Positions 14,991 to 19,166 of a stretch of 19,166 bases of DNA are shown here, one piece after another. The DNA is taken from the NCBI GenBank assembly GCA_048939595.1, contig JBHLPI010000032.1:1-19166 (forward strand), written 5' to 3'. Every line of letters starts with the position of its first letter. Positions within the stretch are counted from its first letter, which is position 1. Both the position numbers and the translations under genes were made by a program. The notes under the pieces were generated by a model. That model ran no database searches. It was not told where the DNA came from and worked only from the letters and a program-made list of their open reading frames with translations. This DNA comes from Hermodarchaeum sp048939595 (GTDB lineage Archaea; Asgardarchaeota; Hermodarchaeia; Hermodarchaeales; Hermodarchaeaceae).

Positions 14991-15248
14991 ATGTCTGAAT
15001 CTCCTCGAAAATTCTGGAAAGCCCTCAAATGCCCAATTTGTGGTGAGCGTGCAGTCTTCTATGTCACAACGGATGCAGTGAAAGATGCTACCCAATATCC
15101 AGTCCCATTCGAGGTCATACATGAAGATCACAAATTTAAAATCTTTCTCGATTCAGGGCTTCTTATTAGTAGAATAGAGGAACCCAAAGAAGTTCCCCCA
15201 ACACCAGCAAAACAAAAAGCGAAAACCAAAAGCAAAAAGACTAAATAA
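14991..15248 (+). CDS. Small protein with a CPxC knuckle and lysine-rich tail
   Basis: An 85-residue protein. Residues 12-18 contain KCPICGE, a zinc-ribbon-like half-knuckle. There is no second cysteine pair, so a metal site would need a partner, a dimer, or the histidines at about 44 and 47. The middle is beta-rich (RAVFYVTTDAVKDATQYPVPFEVIHEDHKFKIFLDSGLLISRI). The tail is Pro/Lys-rich (about 63-85), suggesting contact with nucleic acid or an acidic surface. The ATG at 14991 follows a GGTGA ribosome-binding-like stretch; an in-frame GTG at 14982 is part of that site. It lies 12 bases after prs and looks co-transcribed with it. I do not recognise the family. Confidence 0.7.
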   Translation: MSESPRKFWKALKCPICGERAVFYVTTDAVKDATQYPVPFEVIHEDHKFKIFLDSGLLISRIEEPKEVPPTPAKQKAKTKSKKTK

Positions 15249-15287
15249 GGCAAATTCGCTTTTTTGCGCTGTAGCCCGTTAGTGTAG

Positions 15288-15312
15288 ATTACTCCCCTGT
15301 GAGTAGACACAT
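15288..15312 (+). other. Noncanonical 25-nt tRNA intron in the D-loop (after nucleotide 15)
   Basis: Splice geometry: the four bases GTGT (15282-15285) pair with intron ACAC (15307-15310), mimicking the D-stem. They are flanked by 3-nt bulges AGA (15286-15288) and ATT (15311-15313). The inner helix TTACTC (15289-15294) pairs with GAGTAG (15301-15306) around a 6-nt loop. The outer exon helix is missing, so this is a relaxed bulge-helix-bulge. Cutting after the second base of each bulge excises 15288-15312. Confidence 0.82.
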
Positions 15313-15335
15313 TGGTCAATCATCCGAGGCTCTGG

Positions 15336-15360
15336 GCCTATTAATCATAATGGGAGAGAA
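15336..15360 (+). other. Canonical 25-nt tRNA intron at position 37/38
   Basis: Full bulge-helix-bulge: the central helix CTCT (15330-15333) pairs with AGAG (15355-15358). The bulges are GGG (15334-15336) and AAA (15359-15361). The inner helix CCTATTA (15337-15343) pairs with TAATGGG (15348-15354, one T-G pair), and the outer helix is the anticodon stem. Cleavage after the second base of each bulge removes 15336-15360 at the standard archaeal site. Confidence 0.88.
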
Positions 15361-15411
15361 ACCTTGGGACCGCGGTTCGAATCCGCGACGGGCTACCATT
15401 CTTTTTCAGGC

Positions 15412-15960
15412 TCACCGATCAAAAAATGGATTTTTTCCTGTGGCTGCTAGAGGAATACCAATGATGATTGTGGATTCAGGCATCAGTTTCAATCGGTAGG
15501 CCGCGGTTCCTGCTCGGAAGAAGATCCGATTATCAACGTTGTGAATTTGAGCGGTCTTTACTGCGCTTCCCAATGCAATTCCTAGGTCTATTGCCTTGAT
15601 AATACAAGTGGGACCTGCAAAGAATCGGCCTTCTTTTCTTCCGACTTTTAGCATTTGACTACAGTTGTCGAATCCACAAGCACCGCATTGTGTACCTAAG
15701 GTCTTTGGCCCTTTGAGCCCGACTAAGAATAAGGCTGGACATTGCTCAATGTTCTTAGCATCTCGGGTCCAGTGATCCGTAGGGTCTTTTGATATTTTAT
15801 ACATCTCTTTAGCAACTGCGTCCTTCTCTTTTCCAGTCAAAATCATCGTTTCGATATCGTCTTCACCACGACCCTTTGGCGCAGTCCGAGCTGCAAGCAG
15901 CATTAATCGAGCAATATCTAACACCGCTTTCGTTTCTTCTTCTGATCCAGAAATACGCAT
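15412..15960 (-). CDS. DUF2148 ferredoxin-domain protein
   Basis: A 182-residue protein of the DUF2148 family, found mostly in anaerobic archaea and bacteria; its function is not established. Cysteines at 74 (EQCPALFLVG), 92, 95 and 100 (QCGACGFDNC) and 119 (PTCIIKAIDLG) are arranged to hold an iron-sulfur cluster. The N-terminal helix DIARLMLLAARTAPKGRGEDD resembles a flavin- or nitroreductase-like half, and the C-terminal helix IDLGIALGSAVKTAQ is conserved in the family. A redox role is inference. The gene converges on tRNA-Gln with only 13 bases between the CCA and its stop. It is divergent from the flavoprotein gene that follows. The ATG at 15960 is the only good start. Confidence 0.87.
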   Translation of the reverse strand: MRISGSEEETKAVLDIARLMLLAARTAPKGRGEDDIETMILTGKEKDAVAKEMYKISKDPTDHWTRDAKNIEQCPALFLVGLKGPKTLGTQCGACGFDNCSQMLKVGRKEGRFFAGPTCIIKAIDLGIALGSAVKTAQIHNVDNRIFFRAGTAAYRLKLMPESTIIIGIPLAATGKNPFFDR

Positions 15961-16020
15961 AGAAACACCGAGTCCTTGAAGTACATTTGGTAATTTTAGG
16001 CTTTACCTTCAACTGTTAAG

Positions 16021-16027
16021 ATTATAT
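16021..16027 (+). promoter_or_regulatory. TATA-like element before the flavoprotein gene
   Basis: ATTATAT at 16021-16027 lies 27 bases before the ATG at 16054, so transcription would start at or close to the start codon (leaderless or nearly so). No Shine-Dalgarno is seen upstream of that ATG, which agrees. Confidence 0.45.
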
Positions 16028-16053
16028 GCCCAACCATCTAACAATCCCTCACC

Positions 16054-17265
16054 ATGGTTGAGTCGAAATATGATGTAGTTATTGTAGGTGCAGGTCCCGC
16101 AGGTCTATTAGCATCAGAAATCATCGCCAAGCGAGGATTTACTGTTGCAGTAGTTGAAAAAGATCAGATTCCTGGAAAAACGAAACCATGTGGCGGCTTC
16201 CTCACCTCCGAAGGTGTTAGTATTGCTGAAATCCCAGTGGAACTCGCGGAGAGGAGGACGAGTGGGTTATCACTTTCAATACCTGGGCATCCACTACGCC
16301 ATATCAATTACCCTCAACCTATTGGAATCCAAATTACACGAGAAGCACTGGGACGCTTTTTATGCCAACGTACCCAAAGCTCGGGGGCTCAGATCTTTCT
16401 TCAACACCAAATGATAAGCTGTTTTCGTGAAGATTCAGGGTGGCGATTGATTCTTAGAGGGAAGATAAAGGAACTACACTCTTCGATTTTAATTGGAGCA
16501 GATGGGGTCAATTCTACGGTTGCACGCGAAACCGGGTTTCGACATCGGTTTAACAAGGATCAGCTTGGTATTACAGTTCAAGCGCACATCACCTTATCTG
16601 AAGCTCAAATCTCTTCACGATTTGGTTCTCGTATGGAGCTTTATTATGGAAGGGAAATCTGTCCATATGGGTATCTGTGGATTTTTCCTAAAAGAAATTC
16701 AGTATATGTAGGCGTAGGCTCTCTTCTTAGTGCGGTTCATGACAGGCTCGAACCTTACTTACACAATTTCATCAGGAACCATCCAATTGGAAAGCGACAA
16801 CTTGCTGGAGGGACAATTCAACGGGTGGAAAGAGCGTTGGTTCCATTAACCTATGAGCGGCGGTCTACTGCTGATGGGGTCTTATTAGCTGGAGATGCCG
16901 CAGGACACTGCAGTGCCATAACTGGAGAAGGTATTCATTACGCCTTTATGGCTGGCAAAATCGCGGGCGAAGTCAGCACCGAAGCAATTGCTAATGGTGA
17001 TACAAGTGCTTGCTTCCTTCGTAAGTATGAAAAGCAATGGACTCATACCTTCGGGAGTGATCTCAAATGGGGATTACGTCTTCGCAATCTTTTCTATCGT
17101 GGAATGACGTCCCAAAATGTTAGCTCAGGAATTACCGCTAACAAACGATTTCTACAACTAGCCGCGGATCTGATTGTTGGAGTCCGTCCATATCGAAATA
17201 CAATCCTACGTGCCCTTCCTCACTATCTCTGGCAACGAATGAAATCAATCGGATTCCGCTCTTAG
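16054..17265 (+). CDS. FAD-dependent oxidoreductase, geranylgeranyl reductase family
   Basis: A 403-residue flavoprotein that binds FAD through VIVGAGPAGLLASEIIAKRG (9-28). PCGGFLTSEGV at 45-55 includes the cysteine region typical of archaeal geranylgeranyl reductases, which saturate the isoprenoid chains of archaeal lipids. GADGVNSTVARETG (around 149-162), YGYLWIFPKRNSVYVGVG (around 205-222) and the second FAD motif VLLAGDAAGHCSAITGEGIHYAFMAGKIAGE (around 277-307) follow in the usual order. Family members reduce geranylgeranyl lipids, menaquinone side chains or unrelated substrates, so lipid reduction is the likeliest but not proven role. It stands alone with its own TATA-like element. A poly-A/poly-T hairpin lies shortly after its stop. 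Confidence 0.88.
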   Translation: MVESKYDVVIVGAGPAGLLASEIIAKRGFTVAVVEKDQIPGKTKPCGGFLTSEGVSIAEIPVELAERRTSGLSLSIPGHPLRHINYPQPIGIQITREALGRFLCQRTQSSGAQIFLQHQMISCFREDSGWRLILRGKIKELHSSILIGADGVNSTVARETGFRHRFNKDQLGITVQAHITLSEAQISSRFGSRMELYYGREICPYGYLWIFPKRNSVYVGVGSLLSAVHDRLEPYLHNFIRNHPIGKRQLAGGTIQRVERALVPLTYERRSTADGVLLAGDAAGHCSAITGEGIHYAFMAGKIAGEVSTEAIANGDTSACFLRKYEKQWTHTFGSDLKWGLRLRNLFYRGMTSQNVSSGITANKRFLQLAADLIVGVRPYRNTILRALPHYLWQRMKSIGFRS

Positions 17266-17292
17266 GCTTCTTGAGCTGGGATCCACCAACCC

Positions 17293-17308
17293 GAAAAACT
17301 AATTTTTC
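17293..17308 (+). terminator. Possible terminator hairpin after the flavoprotein gene
   Basis: GAAAAA (17293-17298) pairs with TTTTTC (17303-17308) around a CTAA loop, giving a T5 run 38 bases beyond the stop codon. Archaeal termination needs mainly the U-run. Confidence 0.4.
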
Positions 17309-17369
17309 TGCATACTCAGCTATTCGTTAAGCACTTCGATGTTACCTGTAATAGTTTGAGGAAAATTAT

Positions 17370-18365
17370 TTGCCTGATAATATTCGAATATCAATAGGAA
17401 CTGCTTCATTGCTAGGTTTGGTCCAATGTAAATTAGATGCTTTGCCCACCACTGCATACACCATGACCTATGTGAAAACTCGTTGTAGTGCGAATTGCGC
17501 ATTTTGTGCCCAAGCACGGGAAAGTGAAGCCAAAGCTAACCAACTTTCTCGGGTCACATGGCCTTCATATCCACTAGATGAGGTTACTGTGACACTCGCT
17601 GAAACCGGAACTGCTTCCCCTTTTAGACGTCTCTGTATCCAGACAGTGTGCTATCCCAGTCTCATTACTGACCTCGCATCTCTCATTAGCGAATTTAAAA
17701 AAATCGTACCTTATATTCCAATCTCACTCGCGCTCCCTCCGCTTAATGCGAATCAACTGCAAGCTCTGTATGATTATGGAGTCGATCGAGTTGCAATCTC
17801 TCTTGACGCAGTCACTCCCGAACTCTTTGATTCTATCAAAGGAAGTAATGTTCACGGTCCTTTTACGTGGAATCAACACTGGCGCACCTTAAACATTGCC
17901 CAATCTATCTTTGGCTCGCATCGCACCACAACTCATCTTATCATTGGGCTGGGAGAAACTGAACAACAGACAGTCTTTCTAATCCAAGAACTAGTCAACA
18001 ACGGCATTACAATCGGCTTGTTTCCGTTTACACCAATCGTCGGCACCCCATTAGAAAATCATCATCGTCCATCTCTGGGAAATTACCGTCGCATACAATT
18101 AGCCCATTACCTCCTTCAGAACCATGTCATAACAGCAGCAGATATCAGGTTCAACGCCTCACGGCAAATCACCAGATTTGGACTAACTAGGGAACAACTT
18201 GCTGATGTAATTGCACGAGGGAAGGCTTTTCAAACATCCGGCTGCCCTTCATGTAACCGTCCCTTCTTCACAGAAACGCCCAGAGGTCCACTCTATAATT
18301 ACCCCTTTCCTCCTTCAGATGAAGCTCTTCAAGAAATCAAATTTCAATTAACTGGAGTCCTATAA
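17370..18365 (+). CDS. lipS2: Radical SAM protein, probable LipS2-type lipoyl synthase subunit
   Basis: A 331-residue radical SAM enzyme with the cluster motif at Cys39, Cys43 and Cys46 (RCSANCAFCAQ), as in biotin-synthase-like proteins. The C-terminal signature SGCPSCNRPFFTETPRGP, then LYNYP (290-312, Cys292 and Cys295), is what I associate with LipS2, one of two proteins (LipS1 and LipS2) that together replace LipA in inserting two sulfurs into octanoyl groups in many archaea and anaerobes. Directly following it, with three bases between, is a lipoate-protein ligase, which strongly supports the role. The start is a TTG at 17370 preceded by GAGG (17358-17361); no ATG lies before the cluster except Met32, which is too close to it. 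LipS1 is not in the window and may follow beyond the edge. A generic biotin-synthase-like enzyme is the alternative. Confidence 0.8.
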   Translation: MPDNIRISIGTASLLGLVQCKLDALPTTAYTMTYVKTRCSANCAFCAQARESEAKANQLSRVTWPSYPLDEVTVTLAETGTASPFRRLCIQTVCYPSLITDLASLISEFKKIVPYIPISLALPPLNANQLQALYDYGVDRVAISLDAVTPELFDSIKGSNVHGPFTWNQHWRTLNIAQSIFGSHRTTTHLIIGLGETEQQTVFLIQELVNNGITIGLFPFTPIVGTPLENHHRPSLGNYRRIQLAHYLLQNHVITAADIRFNASRQITRFGLTREQLADVIARGKAFQTSGCPSCNRPFFTETPRGPLYNYPFPPSDEALQEIKFQLTGVL

Positions 18366-18368
18366 AAC

Positions 18369-19166
18369 ATGGCAAAATTATGGCGCTTAATTCGGACTGG
18401 AATTTTCAATGCCTTTGAAAATATGGCAATTGACCATGTTTTGTTAGACGGCTGTCATAAAGATACTGCTGCAAATACGATCCGATTTTACCGTTGGAAT
18501 CCCTCTGCGGTCTCAATCGGGCGATTTCAACACCTTGAAGACGAAGTCGATGTTGAAGCCTGCCAAAAACTGAACATCGATATTGTACGACGGCTCTCAA
18601 GTGGAGGCGCCGTCTATCATGATTTTGAAGGAGAACTAACCTACAGTATAATCTGCCGAACCGTTGACACCCAACTACCCTCAGACGTAATTGAAACCTA
18701 TCAGTACCTTTGCAGCGGACTACTCGTTGGCCTCAACCGCCTTGGGGTTACTGCCAAATTCGCCTCCGGCTCAGAGAATTATTGTCCCAATCTCTTTGTG
18801 AAAAAGCGTAAAATATCCGGAAACGCCCAATCCCGTCGCGGCAACACCCTCCTTCAACATGGCACAATACTCAGAACGCTAGACCTTCACAAAATGTTCA
18901 CATTTCTTAAAATCAACAAAAGGAAAGCAGATGCTGATGGTATCAACAGAGCTGCAATGTCATTGACATCACTTCAACACGAACTAGGAAAACCACCTTC
19001 CTTTGGCCAAATCGAAGAAGCTCTTATTGAAGGGCTTTCTGGAACATTACCTGCACGATTCTACGAAGAAGGCCTAACCGATGCTGAACTGCAATCAGCC
19101 CGTCAAATCGCCAAATCGTGGTATGCTAAAAAAGACTGGACCTACCAACGGGGGCTAACAAAATGA
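18369..19166 (+). CDS. lplA: Lipoate-protein ligase family protein
   Basis: A 265-residue BPL/LplA/LipB-family ligase that attaches lipoate or octanoate to the lysine of carrier proteins such as GcvH or 2-oxoacid dehydrogenase E2. Seen: RFYRWNPSAVSIGRFQ (39-54), the substrate loop RRLSSGGAVYHD (74-85), GELTYSI (88-94), and the catalytic-lysine segment KKRKISGNAQSRRG (145-158, Lys148) followed by LLQHGTIL. The usual loop is RRx[ST]GGGA; here the first glycine is a serine, an unusual change. The C-terminus (about 200-265, helices ending WYAKKDWTYQRG) resembles the small accessory domain of LplA-type enzymes. A GGAG at 18354-18357 precedes the ATG, and the gene follows lipS2 after three bases. 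It is complete: its TGA is the last codon of the window. Confidence 0.9.
   Translation: MAKLWRLIRTGIFNAFENMAIDHVLLDGCHKDTAANTIRFYRWNPSAVSIGRFQHLEDEVDVEACQKLNIDIVRRLSSGGAVYHDFEGELTYSIICRTVDTQLPSDVIETYQYLCSGLLVGLNRLGVTAKFASGSENYCPNLFVKKRKISGNAQSRRGNTLLQHGTILRTLDLHKMFTFLKINKRKADADGINRAAMSLTSLQHELGKPPSFGQIEEALIEGLSGTLPARFYEEGLTDAELQSARQIAKSWYAKKDWTYQRGLTK

Larger units (their letters stand above)
15273..15398 (+). tRNA. tRNA-Gln (anticodon CUG) with two introns, CCA encoded
   Basis: Acceptor AGCCCGT (15273-15279) pairs with ACGGGCT (15388-15394), followed by discriminator A and an encoded CCA (15396-15398). T-arm CGCGG / TTCGAAT / CCGCG is at 15371-15387. Anticodon stem CGAGG (15325-15329) pairs with CCTTG (15362-15366), with one G-T pair. 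The anticodon CTG is at 15332-15334 after T33. Removing 15288-15312 and 15336-15360 leaves 76 nt including CCA. The D-arm then reads GTGT-AG-TGGTCAA-TCAT with one G-T pair and a U13-U22 mismatch. The A1-U72 pair is typical of archaeal tRNA-Gln. A T5 run at 15402-15406 is a likely terminator. A possible TATA-like stretch (ACTAAATAAG) lies near 15239-15248, inside the end of the upstream gene. Confidence 0.9.

Noticed and set aside
15421..15436. A6/T6 inverted repeat as a tRNA or gene terminator
   Set aside because: It lies in the last codons of the DUF2148 gene and is explained by Lys/Asn/Phe codons; the T5 run at 15402-15406 is a better tRNA terminator.
15299..15499. 66-residue open frame on the plus strand
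   Set aside because: It runs through the tRNA-Gln gene and into the 3' end of the DUF2148 gene; the RNA gene explains the sequence.
1..19166. CRISPR arrays, insertion sequences, prophage or integrase genes
   Set aside because: No regularly spaced repeats, transposase or recombinase motifs, or terminal inverted repeats were found by eye on either strand.

Overview
The window reads as a chromosomal segment of an archaeon. The strongest evidence is the archaea-specific route to 4'-phosphopantothenate (pantoate kinase plus phosphopantothenate synthetase), a tRNA-Gln gene interrupted by two introns with bulge-helix-bulge splice geometry, a Roadblock/LC7 protein, an archaeal-type PRPP synthetase, a geranylgeranyl-reductase-like flavoprotein and a LipS2-type radical SAM protein next to a lipoate-protein ligase. 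The Roadblock protein and a relaxed-motif tRNA intron in the D-loop fit a TACK- or Asgard-type lineage better than a classical euryarchaeon, but the window alone does not fix the phylum. GC content looks moderate by eye, genes are densely packed, and no insertion sequence, prophage or CRISPR array was seen. No gene-free stretch exceeds 300 bases.

Layout. 79-1640: a polytopic membrane protein with an acidic tail, convergent with a small unknown protein; their stop codons overlap in one CTAG. 1736-2515: a nitrilase-superfamily amidohydrolase. 2575-4046 (minus): two tandem paralogous proteins, each with two membrane helices, a low-complexity linker and a SHOCT-like C-terminal module. 4223-5239: a HypE/PurM-fold AIR-synthase-like enzyme without the HypE terminal cysteine. 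5249-9913 (minus): a tight operon, pantoate kinase > phosphopantothenate synthetase > PanE > PanB > CoaBC. It covers the steps from 2-oxoisovalerate to 4'-phosphopantetheine apart from beta-alanine supply. 10094-11812 (plus, divergent): a second pantoate-kinase-like GHMP kinase followed by an ECF transporter S component. The divergent spacer carries a perfect 21-nt palindrome. 11883-12278: Roadblock/LC7. 12292-13050 (minus): HypB. 13202-13996: unknown protein with a strong Shine-Dalgarno. 14088-15248: PRPP synthetase and a small CPxC protein. 15273-15398: tRNA-Gln(CUG). 15412-15960 (minus): DUF2148 iron-sulfur protein. 16054-17265: geranylgeranyl-reductase-family flavoprotein. 17370-19166: LipS2-like radical SAM protein and lipoate-protein ligase, ending exactly at the window edge.

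How it fits together. The centre is a coenzyme A module: a de novo operon on one strand and, divergently, a kinase paralog with a vitamin-type importer. I infer that the divergent pair could be a salvage branch, with import of pantothenate, pantoate or another vitamin precursor followed by phosphorylation. The right end is a lipoate-assembly cassette. HypB and the HypE-like protein hint at nickel-enzyme maturation encoded elsewhere. Protein starts given here were moved downstream of the longest possible frame wherever a ribosome binding site or family alignment supported it.
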